A stretch of 64,000 nt of DNA from Halomarina litorea (lineage in GTDB: Archaea > Halobacteriota > Halobacteria > Halobacteriales > Haloarculaceae). How positions within the stretch are numbered: the first letter of the stretch is position 1; every line of letters begins with the position of its first letter. The stretch lies in contig NZ_CP100448.1 of NCBI RefSeq assembly GCF_024227715.1, forward strand, positions 1,364,001 to 1,428,000. Direction: 5' to 3'. Under the pieces are notes generated by a model. That model had not been told where the DNA came from. It saw nothing but the letters and a program-made list of their open reading frames with translations, and ran no database searches. A program made the translations under genes and the position numbers. This document shows, piece by piece, positions 34,463 to 42,487 of the stretch.

Positions 34463-35101
34463 TTAGGCTACCTCCACCGCCGGGCCCATCGTCGTCTTGA
34501 CGAAGATGCGGTCGATGTTGAGCGGGCCCTTCTCGAGGTTTGCCTCCAGCCGACGGACGATGACGTCGATGTTGCCGGCGATCTCCTCGGCCGACATGTC
34601 TTCCGCGCCCACGCGCGTGTGGAACGTCCGACGGTCCCGGCTGCGAAGCTGGACCGTGTTCTTCATGCGGTTGACGGTCTCGACGACGTCGTCGTCGGGC
34701 TGGAGCGGGGTCGGCATCTTCCCGCGGGGACCGAGTACGGTCCCGAGGAATCGGCCGATGTCCTGCATCATGCTCGCCTCTGCGATGAAGAAGTCGGTGT
34801 CGTCCGCGAGGTCCTTCGCGGCGTCGGTGTCGTCACCGAGTTCTTCGAGGTCGTCGCCGCCCAGTACGTCGTCGGCGACATCCTCGGCTCGCAGGGCAGT
34901 TTCGCCCTCGGCGAACACGACGATACGTGTGTCTTGACCCGTTCCGTTCGGGAGCACGATGCCCTCGTCGACACGGTTCGACGGGTCGTTTAGGTCTAGG
35001 TCGCGCAGATTGATAGCGAGGTCGACCGTCTCGCGGAAGTTCCGCGGCGGTGCCTCCTCCAACGCGCGAGAGACTGCGTCCTCTATTGCCTGATCTGCCA
35101 T
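34463..35101 (-). CDS. rpl1: Ribosomal protein L1
   Basis: A 212-residue archaeal L1, binding the 23S L1 stalk and known in archaea to repress its own operon by binding the mRNA leader. Sequence marks: [54 protein letters not shown] (the most conserved L1 segment) and [13 protein letters not shown] at the end. A strong Shine-Dalgarno (GGAGGTGA) sits four bases before the ATG, unlike the leaderless genes around it. The leader is described separately. Confidence 0.97.
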   Translation of the reverse strand: MADQAIEDAVSRALEEAPPRNFRETVDLAINLRDLDLNDPSNRVDEGIVLPNGTGQDTRIVVFAEGETALRAEDVADDVLGGDDLEELGDDTDAAKDLADDTDFFIAEASMMQDIGRFLGTVLGPRGKMPTPLQPDDDVVETVNRMKNTVQLRSRDRRTFHTRVGAEDMSAEEIAGNIDVIVRRLEANLEKGPLNIDRIFVKTTMGPAVEVA

Positions 35102-35164
35102 TGTTCACCTCCGTAGTACGCCACATGGCTGCTACGGCGTGAAACAGGCGTGAAACCTGTCTCG
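35102..35164 (-). promoter_or_regulatory. L1 mRNA leader, candidate autoregulatory site
   Basis: A TATA element (TTTAAG, minus strand, 35188-35193) predicts a start near 35164 and a leader of about 62 bases, which is rare in this window. It contains two direct copies of a 10-base sequence (35136-35145 and 35147-35156 on the plus strand), a hairpin from 35145 to 35159, a second hairpin from 35111 to 35137 with a 6-bp outer and 3-4-bp inner stem separated by a small loop, and then the ribosome binding site. In other halophiles the L1 leader mimics the rRNA site for L1; by inference this one does too. Confidence 0.6.
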
Positions 35165-35342
35165 TGTGTATCGTCTAGTGTCCCGGACTTAAACACGTCG
35201 AACTGGGTGCGCGAGCGCGCCAGCACGAGGCGGACGTCGGACGGCGCTCGCCGCGGCAGTCGGTCGCTGAGCGGCGATATCGACACGTTCGCTCCGGGAG
35301 GCATCGCTGGCGGGCCGTGGAGAACAGAGAGAACCGGACGGG

Positions 35343-35834
35343 TTACGCGGCGGCCGTCTTCTCGCCGAGTTCGTCGTCGAACTCGCCGTCCTCGACGCGC
35401 TGTTTGAACGTGCGCGCGTCCTCGCCCTCGATGGTCACGCCCAGCGAGACGCACGTGCCGGCCACCTCGAGGGCGGCCCCGCGCGTGTCGTAGGCGAGCA
35501 GGTCGGGCAGCTTCTGCTCGGCGACGGTCTTCAGCTGTTCGATGGACATGTCCGCGACGAACTCCGACTGCGGCCGACCGCTGCCGGTCTCGAAGCCGAG
35601 TTCGTCCTTGACGAGTGCCGCCGTCGGCGGCACACCGACGTCGATCTCGAAGCTCCCGTCGTCCTCGTAGGTGACGGTGACGGGAACCTCGGTGCCGTCG
35701 AACGCCGCCGTCTGCTCGTTGATCTCGCTCACGACAGCCTGCACGTCCACGGGCGTCGGGCCGAGTTCCGGACCGAGCGGCGGTCCGGGGTTGGCCTCGC
35801 CACCGGGGACGAGCACTTCGATGGTACCTCCCAT
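35343..35834 (-). CDS. rpl11: Ribosomal protein L11
   Basis: A 163-residue L11, binding the GTPase-associated centre of 23S rRNA. N-terminal proline-rich segment GEANPGPPLGPELGP; central VPPTAALVKDELGFETGSG; C-terminal rRNA-binding domain with a long acidic-to-basic tail. A TATA-like TCTTAAAC (minus strand, 35859-35866) lies about 26 bases before the ATG, so L11 has its own leaderless promoter, separate from L1-L10-L12 (241-base gap). Confidence 0.97.
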   Translation of the reverse strand: MGGTIEVLVPGGEANPGPPLGPELGPTPVDVQAVVSEINEQTAAFDGTEVPVTVTYEDDGSFEIDVGVPPTAALVKDELGFETGSGRPQSEFVADMSIEQLKTVAEQKLPDLLAYDTRGAALEVAGTCVSLGVTIEGEDARTFKQRVEDGEFDDELGEKTAAA

Positions 35835-35930
35835 GTCCGCTGTGTTCCGCCCTTGCGGGTTTAAGAGTTGTCGTCTACGTCCCCACCGGGACTGCGTGAC
35901 ACGGTCGGGAGAGGGGGGTCCGGGGGACGG

Positions 35931-36131
35931 TCAGGGGACGGCGACGCCCTGCCGGGTGAGCCACTCGCTCGCGCCCTTGATCTCGACGGGACTGCCGATG
36001 ATCCGGGTGGTGTCGGCACGCTCGACGAACGAGAGGACGAACTCCCGATCGAGGTCCGCCTTGAGTCCCTCGAGGCTTCCGCGTGGGAGGACGATCTGCG
36101 TGCTGTCGCGGAACCGTCCGGCGTCGCTCAT
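35931..36131 (-). CDS. VNG_1110C family small protein
   Basis: A 66-residue protein I recognise as the haloarchaeal VNG_1110C type, usually found next to L11. It has an alpha/beta pattern with FRDSTQIVLPRGSLEGLKAD and ADTTRIIGSPVEIKGASEWL. Function unknown. The TATA-like TTAATACG centred near 36159 predicts a start near 36133, so the ATG at 36131 is preferred to a GTG seven codons earlier. The last residues are QGVAVP. Confidence 0.75.
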   Translation of the reverse strand: MSDAGRFRDSTQIVLPRGSLEGLKADLDREFVLSFVERADTTRIIGSPVEIKGASEWLTRQGVAVP

Positions 36132-36212
36132 CGTCTGTTCGTCCACGGGCACCCCGTATTAACATGTTGAAGTCCCGGCGCTCGGGCGGCGAACGTCGAT
36201 GATTCGGAACGC

Positions 36213-36374
36213 TCAGAGGTTGACGACGACCAGTCCGACCAGCGCGAGGATGGCCACCGCCCCGCCGACCGTCGCGAGTCCCGTCTCGAAGACGAAACTG
36301 AGCGCGGTGTGGGCGAGCGCGACGAACGCGAGGCCGACGAGCAGGAGGTTGTACCCGAGTCGCCGTTTGTCCAT
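36213..36374 (-). CDS. 53-residue two-helix membrane protein
   Basis: A short protein: DKRRLGYN then hydrophobic stretches at residues 9-29 and 32-52, ending in VVVNL. Positive residues sit at the N-terminus, suggesting it faces the cytoplasm. Similar tiny proteins are common in halophiles. No function is known. It is divergent from the GTPase gene and 81 bases ahead of the VNG_1110C gene on the same strand. Confidence 0.65.
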   Translation of the reverse strand: MDKRRLGYNLLLVGLAFVALAHTALSFVFETGLATVGGAVAILALVGLVVVNL

Positions 36375-36501
36375 ATCCCGGATTGGGGACAGCGGCGTAA
36401 AGCGGTGACCGTCGCGGCGAGCCACACGGCGGAGACGGGTCACCCCGCCCCGACAGGGCGGAAGGACACGCTTTTGCCCGACGGTGGCGGACCGTGGAGT
36501 A

Positions 36502-37611
36502 ATGGGACTTGAGGAGGAGATCGAGGCCATCGAGGAGGAGATAGCCAACACTCCCTACAACAAGTCCACCGAGGCGCACATCGGTCGGCTGAAGTCGAAA
36601 CTCGCCCAGAAGAAAGAGAAACTGGAGAACCAGTCCTCGGCGGGCGGCGGACAGGGCTACGCCGTCGAGAAGACCGGCGACGCCACCGTCGCCCTCGTCG
36701 GGTTCCCCTCCGTGGGCAAGTCGACGCTCCTGAACGCGCTCACCAACGCCGAGAGCGAGGTGGGCGAGTACGAGTTCACGACGCTGAACGTCAACCCCGG
36801 AATGCTCCAGTACAACGGGGCGAACATCCAGCTACTCGACGTCCCCGGCCTCATCGAGGGCGCGGCCGTCGGGCGCGGGGGCGGGCGGGAGGTGCTCTCC
36901 GTGGTGCGGACCGCCGACCTCGTCCTGTTCGTCCTCTCGGTGTTCGACATCGACCACTACGACCAGTTGCAGAAGGAACTGTACTACAACAAGATTCGAC
37001 TGGACACCTCCCCCGCCAGCGTCAGCGTCTCGAAGAAACACAAAGGAGGCATCAAACTCACCACCAGCGGCGACGTGGGCCTCGACGACGACACCATCAA
37101 GAGCGTCCTGCGCGAGTACGACTACATCAACGCGGACGTCACCGTCCGCGAGGAACTCGACATCGACCGCCTCGTGGACGCCCTCATGGACAACCGCGTC
37201 TACCTCCCCTCCATCGTCGCGGTGAACAAGGCCGACCTCATCGACGAGGACTACCTCCAGACCGTCTACGAGCAGTTGCGCGAGCGCGACATCGACCCCG
37301 AGGAGGCCGTCTTCATCAGTGCGGAAGAGCAGAAGGGGCTGGAGAGCCTCAAGGAGTCCATCTGGGAGGCGCTCGGCCTCATGCGCATCTACATGGACAA
37401 GCCCGGACGCGGGGTGGACTACGAGGAACCGCTCGTCCTCGAACGCGGGTCCACCATCGAGGGCGCCTGCGAGAAACTCGGCGGGGACTTCAAGGAGCGG
37501 TTCCGCTTCGCGCGCGTCTCCGGCCCCAGCGCGAAACACGACGAACAGCAGGTCGGGATGGAACACGAACTCGCCGACGAGGACGTCCTCCGACTGACCG
37601 TCACTCGATGA
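36502..37611 (+). CDS. DRG-type GTP-binding protein
   Basis: A 369-residue GTPase of the OBG/DRG group. An N-terminal helical part (LEEEIEAIEEEIANTPYNK) precedes the G domain: P-loop GFPSVGKSTLLN, switch 2 LLDVPGLIEGA, and NKADLIDE. An inserted domain lies between G3 and G4. The C-terminal TGS domain is near residue 295 onward. DRG proteins interact with translating ribosomes. A CTTTTGCC element about 27 bases ahead of the ATG suggests leaderless transcription. Its stop overlaps the next start (ATGA). Confidence 0.92.
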   Translation: MGLEEEIEAIEEEIANTPYNKSTEAHIGRLKSKLAQKKEKLENQSSAGGGQGYAVEKTGDATVALVGFPSVGKSTLLNALTNAESEVGEYEFTTLNVNPGMLQYNGANIQLLDVPGLIEGAAVGRGGGREVLSVVRTADLVLFVLSVFDIDHYDQLQKELYYNKIRLDTSPASVSVSKKHKGGIKLTTSGDVGLDDDTIKSVLREYDYINADVTVREELDIDRLVDALMDNRVYLPSIVAVNKADLIDEDYLQTVYEQLRERDIDPEEAVFISAEEQKGLESLKESIWEALGLMRIYMDKPGRGVDYEEPLVLERGSTIEGACEKLGGDFKERFRFARVSGPSAKHDEQQVGMEHELADEDVLRLTVTR

Positions 37612-38096
37612 GTACGGGATCGGACGAGGAGTCCCCGTTCTGGTCGCCCGGCTTCGACCCGCGCGCCGCCCGACGCCTCCTCTTGCTCGTCGCCCTGGCG
37701 TTCGTCCCGTGGACGGTCATCCTCGGACCGGACCTGACGCTCGTCTTCCCGTTCGGCCTCGTCAACGACAACCCGTGGTTCCTCGTCCGCGTCGACGACT
37801 ACCTCCGGCTCTCGTCGTACGGCCGCTTCGCCTTCATCGACGCGTGGCTCATCGGGGCAGGCCTGTACGCCGTCGCCCTCCTGAGCGCGCTCGGCGGGGT
37901 GGCCGGCGTCGAGGACCGACGGCTCACGGGCGGATTGCTCGTGTTCGCGGGGGTGAGCCAGTTCCCCCTCGCGCTGGGGTTCTCCCGGCGGACGGGCTAC
38001 GTCGGCCTGCCCGTCGGGAGCCTCTTCCTCCTCGCCGCGGCATGGTGGCTCTACTGGTCAGACGTGCGTGCGTGGGTGGGCGCGCGCGTGGAGTGA
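37608..38096 (+). CDS. TIGR04206 family membrane protein
   Basis: A 162-residue protein with four hydrophobic segments, roughly residues 23-45, 77-99, 104-122 and 130-150. Family features are FVPWTVI, the FPFGLVNDNP motif and SYGRFAFIDAW. TIGR04206 proteins are confined to halophiles and have no known function. It is coupled to the GTPase gene by a 4-base overlap, so a role near the membrane for that GTPase, or merely a shared transcript, is possible. Confidence 0.82.
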   Translation: MSTGSDEESPFWSPGFDPRAARRLLLLVALAFVPWTVILGPDLTLVFPFGLVNDNPWFLVRVDDYLRLSSYGRFAFIDAWLIGAGLYAVALLSALGGVAGVEDRRLTGGLLVFAGVSQFPLALGFSRRTGYVGLPVGSLFLLAAAWWLYWSDVRAWVGARVE

Positions 38097-38197
38097 GCGA
38101 AAGAACGGCGAACAGGACGACAGGAACGAAGCCCGAACCCGGTTCGGAGGGCCGGTGCCGCCACCCTTATCGCTCGTCCGGGAGTGTAGGGGGACGT

Positions 38198-38953
38198 ATG
38201 CACGCGATTCTCGACCACGTCATGATGCGCGTGGAGGATCTGGACGCCAGCCTCGAGTGGTACACCACGCACCTCGACTACGAGGAGAAGGGCCGCTGGG
38301 AGGCCGACACCTTCACGAACGTCTTCCTCGGGCCCGAGGAGATGCACGACGAGGGGGCGCTCCTCGAACTCACGTACAACCACGACGACCGGACCTACGA
38401 GCAGGGTGACGCGTGGGGCCACATCGCCGTCCGAACCGACGACGTCTACGACGCCTACGAGGAACTGATGGACGAGGGTGTGGAGGACTACCGCGACCCC
38501 GACTCCTGTGGTGGGCGCTACGCGTTCGTGACGGACCCCGACGGCCACGAGATCGAGATCGTCCAGCGCGACCACGGTGTGGAGTGGAGCCTCGACCACA
38601 CGATGATGCGCGTCGAGGACGCCGACGCCGCCATCGGCTGGTACACCCGCAAGCTGGAGTACGACCTCTTCCGCCGCGAGGAGTTCGAGGACTTCGCGCT
38701 GTACTTCCTCAAACCCGAGGACGCCGCCGACGAAGCGATGAGCGTCGAACTCACGTACAACTACGACGGCAGCACGTACGACATCGGCGACTCGTGGGGT
38801 CACGTCGCCGTCCGGACGGACGACCTCGACGACGCGTGGGAGACGCTGATGACCCGCCACGCCGAGGACTACCGCGACCCCGAGTCCTGCGATCACAACT
38901 ACGCCTTCACGAAGACGAACGACGGCCACGAGATAGAAGTCGTCACGCGGTAG
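38198..38953 (+). CDS. Double VOC-domain protein
   Basis: A 251-residue protein with two tandem vicinal-oxygen-chelate domains, residues 1-125 and 130-251. Both start with LDHVMMRVEDLDAS or LDHTMMRVEDADAA, have a LELTYN strand with the metal-ligand Glu, and end with GHEIEIVQ or GHEIEVVTR. Each has a His at the strand-1 ligand position. This matches glyoxalase I-like proteins in which the two domains form one metal site. Substrate unresolved; methylglyoxal is the usual guess. The 3' end is duplicated downstream. Confidence 0.87.
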   Translation: MHAILDHVMMRVEDLDASLEWYTTHLDYEEKGRWEADTFTNVFLGPEEMHDEGALLELTYNHDDRTYEQGDAWGHIAVRTDDVYDAYEELMDEGVEDYRDPDSCGGRYAFVTDPDGHEIEIVQRDHGVEWSLDHTMMRVEDADAAIGWYTRKLEYDLFRREEFEDFALYFLKPEDAADEAMSVELTYNYDGSTYDIGDSWGHVAVRTDDLDDAWETLMTRHAEDYRDPESCDHNYAFTKTNDGHEIEVVTR

Positions 38954-38955
38954 TC
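38911..38955. repeat. 45-bp direct repeat, copy 1
   Basis: Covers the last 14 codons, the stop codon and two bases beyond of the VOC gene. It is identical over 45 bases to 39101-39145, 190 bases away. Immediately before the repeat the two sides are similar but not identical (gc-ttca). Confidence 0.85.
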
Positions 38956-39654
38956 GCACGAGCACTCCGCGACCGAGCGTCGCGAGGTCGCGTCCCGGCG
39001 AGCGACCACCGGGAGCGAGTCGAGGTTTTCGTCCAGGGTTTGCCAGTGAGTGAGTCGGCCGGTGGCCGGCGAGCGAGCGCAGCAAACGGTGGGCGTTCAG
39101 GAAGACGAACGACGGCCACGAGATAGAAGTCGTCACGCGGTAGTCACACTGCACGTCCGCCAAAGTCTGTATTCTCCGACACGTTCGGCGTCGAATAATC
39201 GCACCCTTCTCGTCGGCCCCGAACTGTTTCTTCCAGCCAGCACGAACGAACCGGTCGAGAGTGTTCGCAATCGGCGACAGTCCGTGCGCACGATACAGGG
39301 GTCGAGCGGCGATGATTCACGCTCGTCGACCACCGGAACCAACGCGGACGTTATCGGGAACGATAGTATATATTGGCGGGTTACTGACCATATGTCAGTC
39401 TTATGTCCGACTTGCGTCAGACACTCGTCGTGCGAACGGCCGATTGGGACACAAAGCCTATATCCGATGATTTCGGGCTTGAGAGAGCCTAACACACTAT
39501 TGAGTTCACCAGAAAGCATTTATAATGACGGCCATACCGTTTGGCTGTACCCCTACCCATGGTGACAGTACAACGTTCCCGACCTTTCGCGACCGACGTG
39601 GTCGCATCTTCGGAACCCGTGCCGTCGCCACACTGGTAGAACCAGATTCCAACC
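38954..39654 (+). promoter_or_regulatory. S-layer upstream region with several TATA-like elements
   Basis: Seven hundred bases without a gene. The first 190 hold the spacer between the 45-bp repeats. The rest is AT-richer. TATA-like elements are at 39366-39372 (TATATAT), 39457-39465 (CCTATATCC) and 39519-39526 (TTTATAAT); the last predicts a leader of about 105 bases for the S-layer gene. An inverted repeat with arms 39383-39388 and 39394-39399 sits where the first promoter would start. S-layer genes of other halophiles also have a long leader and strong promoters. Confidence 0.6.
39101..39145. repeat. 45-bp direct repeat, copy 2
   Basis: Second exact copy. The sequence that follows turns AT-richer and leads into the S-layer promoter region. 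A duplicated gene 3' end is what an integration site (attL/attR) or a copy-choice replication slip leaves behind. Confidence 0.85.
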
Positions 39655-42339
39655 ATGACAGGTACACACAACAAGATTCGTAGCCTTCTGCTGGTTACGC
39701 TGATGGTCCTCTCGGTCTTCGTAGGATCTATCGGCCTCGCTGGCGCGCAGTCTACGGGCAACGAGGAGCTGGACGACGGAGGCGTATACTTCGTCGGACA
39801 GACCCTCATCGAGAGCAGCGCAGTAAACGGTGAATCGTACTCGCTCGTCGACGGTGACGACAACTTCGTCCGCCAGTACACGGCGGATTCGAACGGCGTC
39901 ACTATCGACACCGAGAACCTCGAGACCGGCTCGTACACGCTCAGTGGCGATTCCGTGGACAGCTCGTTCACGCTCGCCGAGCAGAGCCTCAACACGGAAG
40001 TCGACGGCAACACGCTCACCGTTGACTCCAACCGCGCAGGTTACACGGTCGAAATCACGTCCGACGACCTGAGTGACACGGAGCTCAACACCCTCCTCAC
40101 CAACGAGGCGGACCCGAGCAACGTTCAGGTCTCCGGCAACTCCAAGGACATCGCGCTGGACACGTCCGGCCTCGAGGGCTCCTACGAGCTCAGCATCGAC
40201 GTCGTCGACACGTCCGCGAGCGCGAACGCGACTGTCAACGTCGGCGCTGTCTCCGGTGACAGCCTCGAGTTCGAGCAGTCCGTCTACGAGGTCATCGGCG
40301 GTGACGTCGGCCAGATCGGAGTGAACTTTGAGGGCAGTGCGACCTCGGGTGAGGTTCAGATCGGTTCCGACGACGTCAACTACAACGTCACGCTGAACGT
40401 GAAGGACGGCGCGAACGGTGACGCCGACGGTAACGTCACCATCCTGTTCAACACGTACAACACGACCAACGCTGGCGACGCCTTCAGCGCCGCCGACGAA
40501 GACGACTCCGTCAGCGTCGTCGGCTCCGAGCCGACTCTCGACGAGATCATCTCGTCCGAGGCCGCCTACGACCTGAGCGCGCGCCACGGCGGTCAGGAGA
40601 CCGACGTCGCGACCCTCGCGGTCAACGACGGTTCCATCGGCTCCTTCAGCCTTCTGACGGCACCCGAAAACAGCGATCTGGACTCCGTTAGCGAAATCGA
40701 GAACGCCTCGACGGAGCGTAACACCATCGCGCAGGGCGACGAAATCGTCCACCGTCTCGAGGCCACTGGCATCTTCGGTGCACTTCAGGGCGGTCAGCTC
40801 AGCGACTTCGCGACCATCAATGTCTCTGAGACCACGGCCGGTCCGAACGACGACCCTGTCACCGAGGAGATCGGCTCTGGCAATTACAACGTCGTCACGG
40901 ACGGTGAGGGCGTCGTCTACGTCGTCATCGACTCGGACGACCTCCCCAGCAGCATCGACACGGATCAGGAGCTCGAAGTCTCGCTCACGCTTGACGCCGA
41001 CTCCAAGCTCGTCAGCGAAGACACCGAACTCAACCAGACGTTCGAGATCGTCGACCGTACGGCCGAGTTCGACACTGAGGAAATGGACGGCGAGGACACC
41101 ATCGTTGTCCGCGCCGAGAACAACGCCTCCATCACGGGTACGACCTCGGTCGCACCCGGTTCGGAGTTCAACGTGCGCGTCCGCTCCGCGGGCGACAGCC
41201 CGTTCCTCATGACCGACGAGGTCGAGGTTCAGGAGGACGGCACCTTCGAGGCGAACTTCAACTTCTCGGGCGTCAGCTCGAACACGACGTTCGAAGCGTC
41301 CATCACGGGCGGCACGTTCGCTGAACCCCCGACTGACGTCCCTGGTGTCGTCGAGCCCGCACAGCGCGGCTCGGTGAACATCCAGGACCAGACGGTCGCC
41401 AACGGTAGCGACCAGACGGTGACCATCACGGCCGCGGTCCTCACGGACGGTGGCTTCATCACCATCCACGACAGCACGCTGCTCGACGGCGAGCTGTTCA
41501 GCTCGGTTCGCGGTACCTCGGACTACATCGAGCCCACGGGCGAGGATGCAGTCCGCAACGTCGAGATCACGCTCGACAACCCGTACAACGAGTCCGGCAC
41601 CGCCATCGCGATGCCGCACCTCGACACGAACGACAACCAGCAGTACGACTTCGTCACCTCCGAGGGTGAGGACGACGGCCCCTACACCGAGAACGGTGAG
41701 CCGTCGACCGACTCCGCGGAACTGACCCTCGAAGAGGGTAACGAGTCGGAGAACGGCTCCGCCTCCGTCACCGTCGAGGACCAGACGACGAACGGCGAGA
41801 CCGTGACCGTCGCGTCCGCCAACCTCCCCGAGGGTGGCTTCGTGACGATTCACGACAGCACGCTGCAGGACGGTGCGACCATCGAGTCCGTCCGTGGCAC
41901 GTCCGACTACCTCGAGGCCGGTGAGAACAGCGACATCAACGTGTCCCTGGACTCCGCCTTCGAGCAGGGCGAGCACACGGTCATCGCGATGCCGCACATG
42001 GACACCAACGGCAACCAGCAGTACGACTTCGTCTCCTCCGACGGCTCGGAGGACGGCCCGTACACTGACGCCGACGGTAACATCGTCACTGCCTCGGCCA
42101 CGCTGACGGTCGGCCAGGGCAACGGCACGAACGGTACGGACAACGGTACGGACAACGGCACGGACAACGGCACGGCTACGGCGACCGCCACGCCCGACTC
42201 CAACACGACCGAGACCGCTACCAGCAGTCCGACTGACGAGCCCACCACCACGTCCGGCGACGGGCCTGGCTTCGGTGTCCTCGTCGCGCTCGTCGCGCTC
42301 GTTGGCGCTGCGCTCCTCGCGGTGCGCCGCAACAACTAA
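39655..42339 (+). CDS. csg: S-layer glycoprotein with PGF-CTERM
   Basis: An 894-residue secreted glycoprotein building the cell wall. Sec signal peptide MTGTHNKIRSLLLVTLMV..., cleaved after Ala31 (AGA|Q). The mature start QSTGNEELDDGGVYFVGQ is typical of haloarchaeal surface glycoproteins. Two DUF7282-type domains at about 574-690 and 702-818 share VTIHDSTL and AMPHxDTNxNQQYDF. About twenty N-glycosylation sequons are present, including NGTDNGT repeats (about 825-840) in a Thr-rich stalk. The tail has GDGPGFGV (PGF 871-873), a membrane helix and RRNN: the signal that archaeosortase A removes and replaces with a lipid anchor. GC content is below that of its neighbours. Archaeosortase A is the next gene. 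Confidence 0.93.
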   Translation: MTGTHNKIRSLLLVTLMVLSVFVGSIGLAGAQSTGNEELDDGGVYFVGQTLIESSAVNGESYSLVDGDDNFVRQYTADSNGVTIDTENLETGSYTLSGDSVDSSFTLAEQSLNTEVDGNTLTVDSNRAGYTVEITSDDLSDTELNTLLTNEADPSNVQVSGNSKDIALDTSGLEGSYELSIDVVDTSASANATVNVGAVSGDSLEFEQSVYEVIGGDVGQIGVNFEGSATSGEVQIGSDDVNYNVTLNVKDGANGDADGNVTILFNTYNTTNAGDAFSAADEDDSVSVVGSEPTLDEIISSEAAYDLSARHGGQETDVATLAVNDGSIGSFSLLTAPENSDLDSVSEIENASTERNTIAQGDEIVHRLEATGIFGALQGGQLSDFATINVSETTAGPNDDPVTEEIGSGNYNVVTDGEGVVYVVIDSDDLPSSIDTDQELEVSLTLDADSKLVSEDTELNQTFEIVDRTAEFDTEEMDGEDTIVVRAENNASITGTTSVAPGSEFNVRVRSAGDSPFLMTDEVEVQEDGTFEANFNFSGVSSNTTFEASITGGTFAEPPTDVPGVVEPAQRGSVNIQDQTVANGSDQTVTITAAVLTDGGFITIHDSTLLDGELFSSVRGTSDYIEPTGEDAVRNVEITLDNPYNESGTAIAMPHLDTNDNQQYDFVTSEGEDDGPYTENGEPSTDSAELTLEEGNESENGSASVTVEDQTTNGETVTVASANLPEGGFVTIHDSTLQDGATIESVRGTSDYLEAGENSDINVSLDSAFEQGEHTVIAMPHMDTNGNQQYDFVSSDGSEDGPYTDADGNIVTASATLTVGQGNGTNGTDNGTDNGTDNGTATATATPDSNTTETATSSPTDEPTTTSGDGPGFGVLVALVALVGAALLAVRRNN

Positions 42340-42351
42340 GCGACGCTAACC

Positions 42352-42368
42352 ACCGGACCTCGTCCGGT
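42352..42368 (+). terminator. Hairpin behind the S-layer gene
   Basis: Perfect 7-bp stem (42352-42358 with 42362-42368) and 3-base loop 12 bases past the stop codon, followed by a T-rich stretch to about 42390. A likely transcription terminator that separates the highly expressed S-layer gene from artA. Confidence 0.65.
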
Positions 42369-42487
42369 CACTTGCGGTTTCATTTCTTCGGACGCCACGC
42401 CCCGAGCGACGGCCATCGTCCGACGCGCGAGCGGGGCGAACGGGCGTAACGGCAAGACATATACCCGCGACAGACCACCTCGAAAAC

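Noticed and set aside
39553-41997. Long antisense open frame over the S-layer gene
   Set aside because: The sense frame has signal peptide, repeats, sequons and a PGF-CTERM tail; the antisense translation is Val/Arg/Asp repeats without meaning.
42121-42190. Tandem NGTDNGT repeat considered as CRISPR-like or phase-variable
   Set aside because: It codes for the glycosylated stalk of the S-layer protein in frame; there are no spacers and the units are 12 bases.
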